Part shown: positions 27,366 through 37,139 of the stretch, piece after piece
Numbering within the stretch: the stretch's first letter is position 1
Layout of the letters: every line of letters starts with the position of its first letter
Assembly (NCBI GenBank): GCA_949358305.1
Contig: OX442315.1
Coordinates: 3,596,001-3,660,000 of the forward strand
Origin: Strigamia acuminata
Taxonomy: Eukaryota; Arthropoda; Chilopoda; Geophilomorpha; Linotaeniidae
Length of the DNA: 64,000 nt
Direction: 5' to 3'
The notes under the pieces: generated by a model
The model's input: only the letters and a program-made list of their open reading frames with translations
Database searches by the model: none
Told to the model about the DNA's origin: nothing
Position numbers and translations under genes: made by a program

Positions 27366-28382
27366 TGTTGTGACCCGACTGGACCGGGGTCAACGAAGAG
27401 TTTCTCTCGTGACCTCGTTTCGGGTGTAAGGGGAGCCGCAAGCGCGTCTCCCTTCCCTCAGTGCATTGACATCTAGTCAATGGACAGGCGTCTGCCCTGA
27501 GGGAGTGGGGATGGCTCGTCCACCCCACCATTGGGTGATTCCGGTCACCTGTCAACCTCGCTTTGTGCAAAGGAATGTGCCTTGCACTGAGCGGGCAGAA
27601 CCAACACAACCATCAAACGAGAAACACACGTAAACCCGTCGTCCTACAAGATCAGGCCCAAGTAAAATATACTGGGATTGACCAAGGACAAAGGACAATT
27701 TACCGTGAGTACGTTTGGTCAGTGTCAAACTCCGCAGAGTAACCTGCGAGATAAGATTACCACACTATTTTAGCACACCAGCTAGAAATAGTAAAAACCA
27801 CTCCAGTTTAGCGAGTTGTGCAGACAAACGGTCGCACAAGCCTAAACTGCAGTTAAACCACGACGAGCGTTCCCGCCGCTGTGTGATCGCCGGGAGCCAG
27901 AAGAGTCCGCCGCTGTGTGATCGCCGGACACCACACAAAAACCTAGACAACAGCCCGAAGTAAGCCTTTTAACTAAGCATTCACTCGCGCCCGACCAGCG
28001 TGAGCCCGAAGGACCAGCCAGAGACGAGCCGAGGACGCCATATTGCCACGCCGGCCCAAGACGACATCGCGTTGCCACAACGACGACGCCATCTTGGACG
28101 CGAACGAAACAACAGACGACCTCGCCGATTCCAGCCAGCTTTCATCATACCTTTACATTTCCATTTCCCTTCACCCATTCCGATTTACCTTTTACCTACC
28201 TTTCATATATATATATAAGATATATATGTATATTGTCCCACAGAATAAATCTATATTATATTTTACCTTTTATATCTGTGTAATCATTTCTTTGGGTAAA
28301 CCGCTTGAGACAAAGCGGTAGTGAGTTAGTCGAATTAAGTAATCAACCCACGAGTTAGCGACGGTTAGAGTTGAGCGCGACA
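27366..28382 (+). repeat. 3' LTR, Gypsy element 1
   Basis: 1,017 bp, equal in length to the 5' LTR with one base difference noted. It ends in GCGACA; the next bases, CCGTGATG, are chromosomal flank. Confidence 0.95.
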
Positions 28383-28838
28383 CCGTGATGTGTTTGATCG
28401 GGACAACAAAATAAGCGCCATTTGCAATGGGCGGAGCTAACAATATAGTGTTCTCAATTCTGATTGGCTGCGCTATATTTTAATTTCGTGTTGAAAACGA
28501 TACACTAAAGATTTTCCCTTACGATATGGCACTAAAATAGTGTATCGTGGAGCAAAATAAGGGAAAAATGCATCCCGCAAACTCTCTAATATCTTTACAA
28601 AAATTGTAGAGATTACATTTTTGCGGATTATTCTAGAATATTTACAAATTGTAAAGCCATATATTTTTTTCCACTGAACTCGACAATGCTTCCCAACCAC
28701 TACCAACCAACCTTCTTTCTGTTTTCTGTGCTTTCGTGACTTCCGTCTTCTTTTTGTTCTCCTCTTGTCTCTTCGACCGGTTGCGGACGGAGGCTCAATT
28801 TTGTTGCGGGTTAAGAAATTGTCGTTGTTGGTATCCAG
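28383..28838. other. Intergenic, inverted repeats
   Basis: No gene is supported. There are short inverted repeats: AACGATACACTA / TAGTGTATCGT (about 28496 and 28539) and TCTCTAATATCTTTACA / TTGTAGAGA (about 28580-28615). These may belong to a small MITE. The right part is the 3' flank of the minus-strand Cys-rich copy. Confidence 0.4.
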
Positions 28839-29211
28839 TCATTGGAACTCTTGTGTTATGTGCTCGGCACTTGCATCGCTTCCGGTCGCGACGGCCCAAT
28901 TGAGAATTTCTTTCAAGTTGACCATACCGTCTTTGGTGACAGTGTCCAACTGGGTGAGAACTTCTTCGTCTGTCATGTTCGTTCCAGACTGCAGTAGGTC
29001 GGAATTGAATCTATTTGACGCTCTGAAGTGGCAATGTGGTTTACAACCACTCCCGGCTTGGCACTTGCAAGAACAACAGGTTAAGATGTCGCATTGTTTG
29101 TCCAAGCAGCACTCCTGGATTGAGCATTCGTTGCACGGAACTTTTTTTGGACAATTGTCAGCTAAGACTAATGTCAAAAGGAAGATGATACACTTGTACT
29201 ACAAGTACATC
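28839..29211 (-). pseudogene. Cys-rich secreted-protein gene copy, left palindrome arm
   Basis: On the minus strand an open frame encodes a hydrophobic leader (IIFLLTLVLAD), then a compact cysteine cluster (CNECSIQECC, LDKQCDILTCCSCKC, GCKPHCHF), then an acidic tail with MTDEEVLTQLDTVTKDG. The only upstream in-frame ATGs (near 29211) are followed after a few codons by a TAG, so this copy has no intact start. Cysteine spacing is unlike families I can name; metallothionein-like or secreted small proteins are possible. The arm pairs with the copy at 29200-29458. Confidence 0.6.
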
Positions 29212-29458
29212 ATCTTCCTTTTGACATTAGTCTTAGCTGACAACAAATGAGAAAAAATGACCAAAAATGTTCCGTGCAACGAATGCACAATCCAGGAGTG
29301 CTGCTTGGAAAAACAATGCGACAGCTTAACCTGTTGTTCTTGCAAGTGCCAGGCCGGGAGTGGTTGTAAACCACATTGCCACTTCAGAGCGTCAAATACA
29401 AGTAGATTCATTTCTGACCTACTGCAGTCCAGAATAACGAACAAGACAGACAGACGAA
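28960..29458. repeat. Near-perfect 0.5-kb palindrome (fold-back) of the Cys-rich gene
   Basis: Left arm about 28960-29198 and right arm about 29200-29458 are reverse complements at roughly nine of ten positions, with essentially no spacer (centre ACTTGTACTACAAGT). A transcript across it would fold into a hairpin of more than 200 bp. Confidence 0.9.
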
Positions 29459-29459
29459 G
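29185..29459 (+). pseudogene. Cys-rich secreted-protein gene copy, right palindrome arm
   Basis: The plus-strand copy keeps an ATG at 29185 and the hydrophobic leader, but a frame break after the leader gives a stop at 29248-29250. The cysteine cluster resumes in another frame (CNECTIQECC, CDSLTCCSCKC). After about 29440 similarity to the left copy stops. It is broken as a protein gene. Confidence 0.6.
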
Positions 29460-29740
29460 AAGTAGTGTGTATTTTGGTATGTTTTCAATTTTTCCTACTT
29501 TATTTGTATTTTTTTTATTGACATTCTCAGTACGCCATCAATTCTTTACTTGTATCATTTTCAGTGCATTGGAGATTAACTGTCCTTTTTGAAGCGTGCT
29601 GATTATTTTTGATGGATTGCTTTGCCGCCTCTTTCAATAGGACAGGAAAGAAAAACAATTGCCAAGCTTTTCTTTCTGTCTGCAAAATTTTTATATTTCC
29701 AAAATGATTACCATAGAGATAATGCATCACTTGACCCTAG
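29460..29740. repeat. Segment repeated at 42.9-43.2 kb
   Basis: This stretch (GTTTTCAATTTTTCCTACTT, then TTTCAGTGCATTGGAGA, then GAAGCGTGCTGATTATTTT) recurs diverged at about 42925-43160 in the same orientation. It follows the right arm of the Cys-rich palindrome. No coding function is evident. Confidence 0.7.
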
Positions 29741-30676
29741 CCTGCCAAGAACTAATCGGCCAATTCTACCAAAAGCACTGTTCTTAGTACTTCCCTTAGG
29801 CCGTAGAGCACGTTTTTTGGGACAAATACGAGCTCAAACGGTCCGAAATTGGTGAAACTACCGCCTGGAACGTGGCGCATTCGTCGGGTGGCTCTAAGAG
29901 GCGATCCAATCGAACCGAAGCCATATAACGATGACGACGGCAGAAAAATACGTTTTTCTATGTGGAAACCAAATAAATCCCGATGGGGATTTAAGTGAAG
30001 GCTAGTGTAGGCTTAAGTTGCCCAAATCAGTGCAGAACAAAGGAAAACAAAGACAAAGCAGCCGACGCCCGCAAAGATTCAAGATGGCGGATCGCCAGAC
30101 TCATCAACTGCTCGCGACCACTTCTAACGTCGTTTTCGGGGTCGTGAGTCCCGAAAACGACCAAACTAAGTAGCGGGATCGACTCCCAGAGGTCGAATTG
30201 GTCTGTGTCGACCGAAAACAGCCCCAACGAACCAACTTTCGAGGAGATAATCGCCTCATTCGACTCATTCTGCTCTGAGCAGACGACGCAACGAAATTGG
30301 CGTGCTGAAACTGGACTTAAAACCATTGGAGAACTAACTTTTAAGCGGATTTGAAGTAAACTGATTTGGCAGACTAACCCCAAATATAAGAGACTAATTG
30401 CTGGGCTTTTGCTAGCCCCAGCGGAATGAAATGAAGGCTGTTTGGACGGCGCATTGACCATTGGCAACACACTATGGTGTGCCAACACGAAACGAACCGA
30501 AATGCGAGTGTTTTGGACTCGAATAAGTTCATGGGTCTTACGGGGTTGAAATAACTAAAGTTTTGGTTATCCCCTAGTTTGTGGTTATTTTTGACAATGG
30601 CAAAAGTGCCCTTTTTGGGTGCAAGTGTGCCCTTTTTGTGTGCAAGTGCCCTTTTCGGGTGCAAAAATGCCCTTTC
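29741..30676. other. Intergenic
   Basis: I see no supported gene. There is a perfect short hairpin CGTTTTCGGG/CCCGAAAACG at about 30132-30160. At 30597-30680 there are four direct repeats of GTGCCCTTTTTGGGTGCAA type. The 154-codon open frame on the minus strand at 30027-30488 has no recognisable motif. Confidence 0.4.
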
Positions 30677-30776
30677 AATGAATTCAGTAAAATTTTGGAC
30701 AAAAATTTAACACATGCAGTAAATTTTGGCCAACTTTCAAGAATTTGCCACTGTGTTTAGAAGAAACAATATGCTG
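30677..30776 (+). repeat. Direct repeat upstream of Aurora hairpin 1
   Basis: About 100 bp beginning GAATTCAGTAAAATTTTGGAC and ending in TTTGCCACTGTGTTTAG recur at about 31592-31690 ahead of hairpin 2. The hairpin loci therefore arose by duplication of a larger unit. Confidence 0.8.
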
Positions 30777-31066
30777 AATACTGTAGTTCTGCATGACCAA
30801 TTACATTATCCAAATAATTTCTTGCAGAAAACGATGGAAGTACGATGACTTCGAGATTTTTCGACGTTTAGGAAGTGCTAATGTTTATCTCGCCCGAGAG
30901 AAATCAACGTTATCTCGGGCGAGATAAACATTTCCATTTCCCAAACGTCGAACAATCTCGAAATCATTGCACTTGCATCGTTTTCTGCAAAAATATAATT
31001 GTGTGAATAATTACAGTTTTATTTCATATTTGGATAATGTAATTGGTCATGCAGAACTACAGTATT
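30777..31066. repeat. Aurora-kinase inverted repeat 1 (hairpin)
   Basis: Left arm 30777-30899 and right arm 30913-31066 are inverted copies of the 3' end of an intron plus the start of an Aurora-kinase exon. Read outward-to-centre, each has an intron end (TTTCTTGCAG or TTTTCTGCAG type), then codons for KRWKYDDFEIFRRLG and ANVYLARE (left) or KRCKCNDFEIVRRLG and NVYLARE (right). The loop is 13 nt. The right arm has about 30 extra bases. Confidence 0.88.
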
Positions 31067-31590
31067 AATTAACCCTAACCTAATGGTTGTTGGCCAAGAA
31101 TGGAAATCCCTCCAAACAATGTCTGCTTGGCAAGATCAGAAACTCCCACTGTTAGAGATGCTAACAGCAAGAATATCTCACAAGTGGCTCTGCACTTTGC
31201 AAGAAAGAGTCTAAATACTCAGGCAATCTTTCACCCAAATCTGCTTGAAGAATTGTGTTTCCCAGGATAGATTTTGATGACTTGTTGCTCTCAGTGTTCA
31301 GTTCAGACTGAGGAGTTTTTTCACTCCTCACAGGAAGTGTTTCCTGCTCCAGGAGGTTGCGGGCTGGTTTCCCTGGCGACCACCCACAATTCCTCCCACC
31401 CTGCCTAACTCCCTTTATCTAGACAGGAAATCATAAAAAATAATACACAATAAAATAAAACAATCTCAAATTAAATATTTTATTTCGGGCTCATTCCCGA
31501 TACTTCATTAGTGACCACTAGGGTCACTACAAGTGTAGTGGCATAACTGAGTGAGTTTCAACAAAACTAGAATATTCTGGACAAATTTCA
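31067..31590. other. Sequence between the two Aurora hairpins
   Basis: It contains a 58-codon open frame from an ATG at about 31099 with no recognised motif. Then comes a GC-richer block (31290-31430), an AATAAAATAAA polyadenylation-like stretch (about 31450) and TTTCGGGCTCATTCCCGA, which together resemble the end of an LTR. I could not define its limits or a partner copy. Confidence 0.35.
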
Positions 31591-31744
31591 ATGAATTCAG
31601 TAAAATTTTGGACAAATTTTAACAAATGCAGTAAATTTTGGCCAACTTTCAAGAATTTGCCACTGTGTTTAGTAACAATATATGCCTCTGCTGAATACAT
31701 CCAAATATGAAAACTTTAATTATTCAAATTATTATTTACTTGTA

Positions 31745-32262
31745 GGTGTCGAAAGGTGTGGATAAAGAAAACGATGTGAAATCAAAAACTGACGTCGCAA
31801 GTAATAAAATGTCAAATGACGGCAACGCTTTGATTAGGGATTCGCCCAACCATGCTGGAAAGACGAACCGAACTGCCTATAGGTAAGGCTTAATAGTTCT
31901 GCACGACAAATTACATTATGCAAATATGAAAAGTTTAATTATTCAAATAATTTTTTGCAGAAAACGATGGAAGTGCAATGATTTCGAGATTGTTCGACGT
32001 TTAAGAAGTGGTAATGTTTATCTCGCCCAAGAGAAATCAACGTTCTCTCGGGCGAGATAAACATTTCCATTTCCCAAAAGTCGAACAATCTCGAAATCAT
32101 TGTACTTCCATCGTTTTCTGCAAGAAATTATGTGAATAATTAAAGTTTTCATATTTGGATAATGTAATTGGTCATGCAGAACTACAGTATTAACCCTTAC
32201 CTAATGGCAGTTCGGTTCGTCCTTCCAGCAGCTTGAACATTATTAGAAGAATCCCTAAGCGG
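31745..32262 (+). repeat. Aurora-kinase inverted repeat 2 (hairpin) with upstream exon
   Basis: A spliceable exon starts after TTACTTGTAG at 31745 and encodes KGVDKENDVKS and NHAGKTNRTAY, ending at a GTAAGG donor (31882). An intron follows, then at 31961 an exon with KRWKCNDFEIVRRL and GNVYLAQE. The left arm (about 31826-32034) is then repeated inverted at about 32045-32262, including the donor and part of the upstream exon. Arms are about 210 bp, the loop about 10 nt. No complete kinase is encoded. Confidence 0.88.
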
Positions 32263-33149
32263 CAACGTGTTTATGTTTAACCTTCCCATAGCCAAGCCTA
32301 GTTTCCACCATTGCTAGCTAAGGTCGGTCAAATCGGCCTTCTTTTAAAATGCTTCTGCGCATGTGCAGAATCACATTTTTCCTGGTGCAATCGCATTTTT
32401 CCTGGTAAAAGCACATGTTTTAGGACTAATTTTAATACGCCACCTAGTGCAAACAGATGGCAAAGCAGTGTACGGCGCTCCCATTAAGGGTGTTTTATGT
32501 TATAAATATTAAATTATCTTAATAATAATTGAAAAACTATTTGTATTTAGACATTATAAAATAAGAAAAAAAAGTTTTTGAGGAATACAAGTTAACCTCA
32601 TTAATTAATTATCAAAAAAAAAAGAATTACAGTGATTTTTCCACTTCTGTAATTTTTTTGACCTACCATGGCTATGGGAAGGTTAATTCAGTCAAATTAC
32701 ACAGGTTAAATACAAAGATAATCAGCCCTGATTGGCTGTTACACAAAACGTTCGCTGGACGTATCAACAATGCGTGTGGAAGGTCCGCGCGCCCTCTTGC
32801 GACGTATTGGCGGCACCCCGCCATCTTCAGAAATAGCAGCACCAACTTAGATAGGCTTTTGCCTGTAAATGACAATTTGTTGCCAGCACTGGAATAATAC
32901 GAATAATGCCAAACGTTAGCCGGCACGTGTGATGTATGAATGGACATTTTTTGTTTTTCGTAGATTCGACGGATGAAAATGTCGATTCTTCTAATTCCTG
33001 TTTCACATACGTTTTAGCAATCTTTCGAATTGCTCGTTCTTTCCTTTTAAGATGCATGCTAGTTGTTTGTGCACTGCATGTTTGCTAGTCTGTTTGTGAA
33101 AATGCATTTTTTGTTGTTGGCTTTGCCTAAAAAACAAATTTCGCAGACA
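32263..33149. other. Intergenic
   Basis: No gene is supported. AT-rich between 32500 and 32640, otherwise unremarkable. It ends with the GACA target site (33146-33149) of the next retroelement. Confidence 0.4.
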
Positions 33150-35050
33150 TGTGACGGTGACGACCACAACTCCCATTTAACAATGGTACCGGGAAGAGAT
33201 CGCAATAAATAAACAGTGAATACAATACGAGATAAATACAAGACAGTTTATTGTTGGTAAACAATAATATCAAGGCTAAATTATACATAGGACTAATGCC
33301 GACATTTGGCAAGTTAAATCAGCTATTAAACTATACAAAGAATTGGCCAACTGGCCCTAGAATAATATCACTACGGGTCTGGAATATGGGAGCGGTTTCC
33401 CCATCGCTCGACCTGATTATAGATGTCATCTTAAGCCGGATGGCTGTGTCCTGGAGTCCGATACGGCTTCGCTGGTTTCCTTGGTTCGCTGTGTAAACTA
33501 TCGCACGTCGATAAATCGAATGATCTGAGCATTGCGGTTGACTTTGTCTGCACCGCCACAACTTTGGGAGGATATTGGTGTAAGTAAATGTATTCATTTA
33601 CTTATCAATATTCCACTTATGAATTATATTTAATTCATATCGTTGTGAATTCTTATTTAGATATTTCGGGAATAAGTTGTCGTCAACTTATCGGTTATAT
33701 TGAGTTCAATATGAGATTAAGTCTTCTGACTTGATTTTGGTCCAACTGGTTGTCGAGTTTAAGTTTTGCTGTTATAAATAAAATGAAGATTAAGCTTCCC
33801 GTCGCAACACACAATTGCCATCGATTAGAATATACGCCTTGCCATGCAGAACGGTATCAAGCGTCCCCGGCGTCGCAGCACGGTCGTCCATCGAGTGGTT
33901 GACGGTACCACGTACACAGGGGTCGATAGCTCGCGGCTCCGCACAGCAGTTTTATCTCTCGCGGTACTAATAATAGACCGACTGCTTTGGCATCGAATAC
34001 CATGAGAATCAGCTTGCCAAACACTTGGTGCTACTCGTGGTTACTGTAAAACAGACTGCTTTGGCACCATCAGGTGAAGGAACCGATTCTCAACAATACC
34101 GATGCTACTCGTGGTAACGGAATACGTTCATACCGAAAAAGACAACTTGGTCCTGTCCGGAGGATACTGAATTGCACAACGGCGGGTTCTCCTTCGGCGT
34201 CGCAACCGTAGACTGTAACATTTATGCAACATAATAATCCCAGCACTTCGACTTCAATTGCCGGCGGTGGCATGATTCTGTAGAATCATGCAACGGTTCT
34301 TTGCGAATAAATCAACAAAGAACCAAAAGGTTTTTTACGTGAACAACGAATCATACTTCTTAAGTAACAATACCAAACAGAAATAATCAAACAGAGCTGC
34401 AGAATGGCCGGTTGTTTGGGTTTATATAACCTGACTGGATTAAGGATTAATCCAGTTATCCAATTGGAACATGGGTTCCACGAATCCCTCCAATCCCGTA
34501 TCACCGGAAGTGGATACGGAGGAACAATGTGCTAATTCTCACCACAACCGGAACTGGATACCCAGGACCGGAAATGGATCCACCAATCAGATCTATTGGT
34601 TGATCGATTGATCACCAAATGTCCTGTCCCGCAGAAAATGGAAGTTACATTGTATTTAACATCACAAGACATTAATATATCTTTATATTAATGTTCACAA
34701 AGCTTCGTTTCATTCTAGTAAATATAGTTTTATATTTATTTACATGTTTTATATTCATATCTTGAATTTGCCGCTAAATCGTAATCGCGCCATCTTGTGG
34801 CAACATTGCGCATTGACAAATGCGGTTTTAGCAGACGACTCTTCGTGATTCGGCCGGAATCCTTTGATATCAAGTAGGAATGAGTGTTTATTCTTAATAA
34901 ACGAACATCTTTGTATTTGAAACATCATAAATAACTTTATTCCAGACATTTATCAGTTTTACACAGAATATCTTCGAGATATCATGATAATGGCGCAACA
35001 GCGCTTCTTTCTAAGAAAATAGGCATTTATAGCCATTGTAAACCGTCACA
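33150..35050 (-). repeat. 3' LTR of the LARD-like element
   Basis: Plus-strand reading begins TGTGACGGTG and ends AACCGTCACA. Short open frames inside are repeated exactly in the other LTR and have no motifs. Confidence 0.95.
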
Positions 35051-35052
35051 CA

Positions 35053-35060
35053 TCCCCCTT
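35053..35060 (-). other. Polypurine tract of the LARD-like element
   Basis: AAGGGGGA on the minus strand lies two bases before the 3' LTR. Exact copies of this 8-mer occur five more times inside the element (35424, 35555, 36763, 37934, 38307). Confidence 0.75.
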
Positions 35061-35645
35061 AATAACACAATTATATAAAATTTTATAGAGTTTTCGTTAT
35101 TCTCCTAATTAGCATAAATGCTATTTTCGGACTTGATGTATCTTGGAGATACCGTGACTTCCAATTTCGAATTTGAGCTTACATAAACTAACTTGAATTA
35201 TCTAAGTTCTGATTTTCTGCCGAAATAATCTTTTCTAATAGCCTAAATTCAAGTCCAGAATTTATTTCCAAGTCTTCTTTTTGAAGAAACTTTCGTCATA
35301 CATAAAATCATCATTTGTGTTATCACAAAATATTTATTTCATATGCCTAGTCAGATGTATCGCTATAAATATACAATAAATAGCTTTTAGATGATAAGAG
35401 TTGACAATTTAAGAATCAAAATGTCCCCCTTAATTGTCATGACCGGAGTCACTTGGTATTCTTTGTACAATTGACTAATTTTAATTTAAACTAGTTGTCT
35501 TTTAATACTGTAATATTACTTTTCGAGAATTGTTAATTTTAACTTTATATTTTGTCCCCCTTTTCTTTAGAAGAGAGGTCATGATTTTTAGAAGAGGATT
35601 TTCTGTTTACACTATAATCGGGGAATCTTTGTGTATCATATCATG

Positions 35646-37127
35646 TTAATCAACATGATTCTTTGCTAAATATTGAGCTCGCATATTTGCGAATTTCCGA
35701 GATCTCTCAGCCTGCTGTACTGATTTCTTTCGACGTTTTTCCTTTGGGCAGTTACATACAGTGTACTGACTTGGCAGTGTAAATGACCGTGACGACCCAA
35801 CTTTTTGTTTTAGGTCATCTCTGGAAAACCATACATGAATGGGACCCTCATTGGAAAACCATACGTGGAAAGGACCCATATTTGGAATTGTGAAATCCCG
35901 CAACAAACGAGGGGATCTATATTTGACTCTAAGTCGTGGAACTGATGATTGGAAACCTGGGTTTTCAGTCAGTTTTTGAACATGTTGGTTTGTATTTGAA
36001 GTTTCTTCATCACCAGCTGGACTTGGTGACCGAAAACGCTTTTTTGAAGTTCTTAATTCCTCTCGTTGAGATGAATTATTCTGGATATTGCAGGGTTGCT
36101 TTCCAGACGCAAATTGTTGTATCTCCGTCAGATTGACGACTGGGACGGGTTTTAGTCGTTGGTTACGGTATTGATTTCGAAATACGAATTGTTGCGCTTC
36201 GTTTATATTTTTAAATTCAGCTGAATTTAACTGGTATTGTTTACAATACTGTTCGAATTGATACCGGATCTCCCGTGGGTTAGTCAAAAAACTTTCTTTT
36301 TTAGGTTTAAAATCATTCTCATTATCGTGTTGGTAATACTTTTTCAAGGGAAAAGTTTGCTTGACTTTTTTTCGATTTGAAATGGGCGTTAGGTAGAATT
36401 GTCTTGGCTGGGGACTCTTCTTGGTAGACAAATCATACGTCCGCAAACATGAGTTTGTGATCGGCGATCGGGCACGTTGTTGTACGTTATTTGACTGCAA
36501 ATGTTTGTTTGGAGTCCGAATATCTTTCCTTTGCGTTGATATTGGTGGCCCAAAACTTTTGTTTACGGTTCCCAATTCTTTTGATAGCGGTAGGTTAATC
36601 GACAGATTAAGGCTAGCCACATATCGTTGTGCTTCAGCTGGATTAGCATATCGAACTGAAATTAGCTGATCTCGATTGTAAACGAGTTTTAATTTGTTCT
36701 GAACAACCGACTGGTTAGTTAACGAACTCTCTGGATGAGAATTATTAGGTTTATAATTCTCTTCCCCCTTATCTACCGAATTAGGTGGTTTAAACTTTTC
36801 TAACTTAGATCCCCTACTGGATGTTTGAAACATAGTATGAGAATCTTGATTCACTAAGTTTCGGCTGTATGTTTGTGGATTCCGTACTGGATCTTGATGT
36901 GAAGATTGAGATTGGGTACGATCTCGCCAGTTCCTAGCTTTTACATAGTCTGAAGCTTCGATTATATTTTTAAACTTGGTTTTATCCAGTCCATGACGAT
37001 TACAATACAGAGTAAAATGATCGGGAATCTTTTCTGTTTGATCGCCAAGTGGTACAGAACTTAAATTTAAGTTTGTCTGCTTATTATTTCCTTTTGGATC
37101 GATCATATTCAATGGTTTTTGAGCCAT
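35646..37127 (-). CDS. Unknown 493-residue protein of the LARD-like element
   Basis: Start ATG at 37127; a possible 3' splice site (AAAATCGTCAG) lies about 20 bases upstream, so it may be expressed from a spliced RNA. The product is basic, rich in Gln, Asn, Ser and Arg, and probably mostly disordered. Two divergent repeats of about 35 residues stand out: HFTLYCNRHGLDKTKFKNI followed by EASDYVKARN near residues 35-65, and QFEQYCKQYQLNSAEFKNI followed by EAQQFVFRN near 280-315. A shorter echo, RYANPAEAQRYVASLN, lies near 170-185. The C-terminus is strongly basic (PKEKRRKKS). There is no zinc knuckle, protease or membrane segment. I do not recognise the family. It sits next to the 3' LTR, where accessory or env genes are found. 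Confidence 0.6.
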   Translation of the reverse strand: MAQKPLNMIDPKGNNKQTNLNLSSVPLGDQTEKIPDHFTLYCNRHGLDKTKFKNIIEASDYVKARNWRDRTQSQSSHQDPVRNPQTYSRNLVNQDSHTMFQTSSRGSKLEKFKPPNSVDKGEENYKPNNSHPESSLTNQSVVQNKLKLVYNRDQLISVRYANPAEAQRYVASLNLSINLPLSKELGTVNKSFGPPISTQRKDIRTPNKHLQSNNVQQRARSPITNSCLRTYDLSTKKSPQPRQFYLTPISNRKKVKQTFPLKKYYQHDNENDFKPKKESFLTNPREIRYQFEQYCKQYQLNSAEFKNINEAQQFVFRNQYRNQRLKPVPVVNLTEIQQFASGKQPCNIQNNSSQREELRTSKKRFRSPSPAGDEETSNTNQHVQKLTENPGFQSSVPRLRVKYRSPRLLRDFTIPNMGPFHVWFSNEGPIHVWFSRDDLKQKVGSSRSFTLPSQYTVCNCPKEKRRKKSVQQAERSRKFANMRAQYLAKNHVD

Positions 37128-37139
37128 AAAAAAATTCAA

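Larger units (their letters stand above)
14891..28382 (+). mobile_element. Ty3/Gypsy element with a third ORF
   Basis: A full-length LTR retrotransposon of 13.5 kb. In order: 5' LTR (14891-15907), primer site (15910), gag, pol with PR-RT-RNaseH-IN order, a long non-coding gap, a third gene, polypurine tract (27355-27365) and 3' LTR (27366-28382). The LTRs are the same length and I find one difference between them (in the TATATA stretch, near 15748 and 28223), so insertion was recent. gag and pol are open, so the copy may be competent. The outer flanks (CCAG left, CCGT right) do not form a target duplication, which is odd for a copy this young. Confidence 0.95.

Noticed and set aside
30027-30488. 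153-residue minus-strand open frame
   Set aside because: No recognisable domain, no splice or promoter context, and no repeat support; probably chance.
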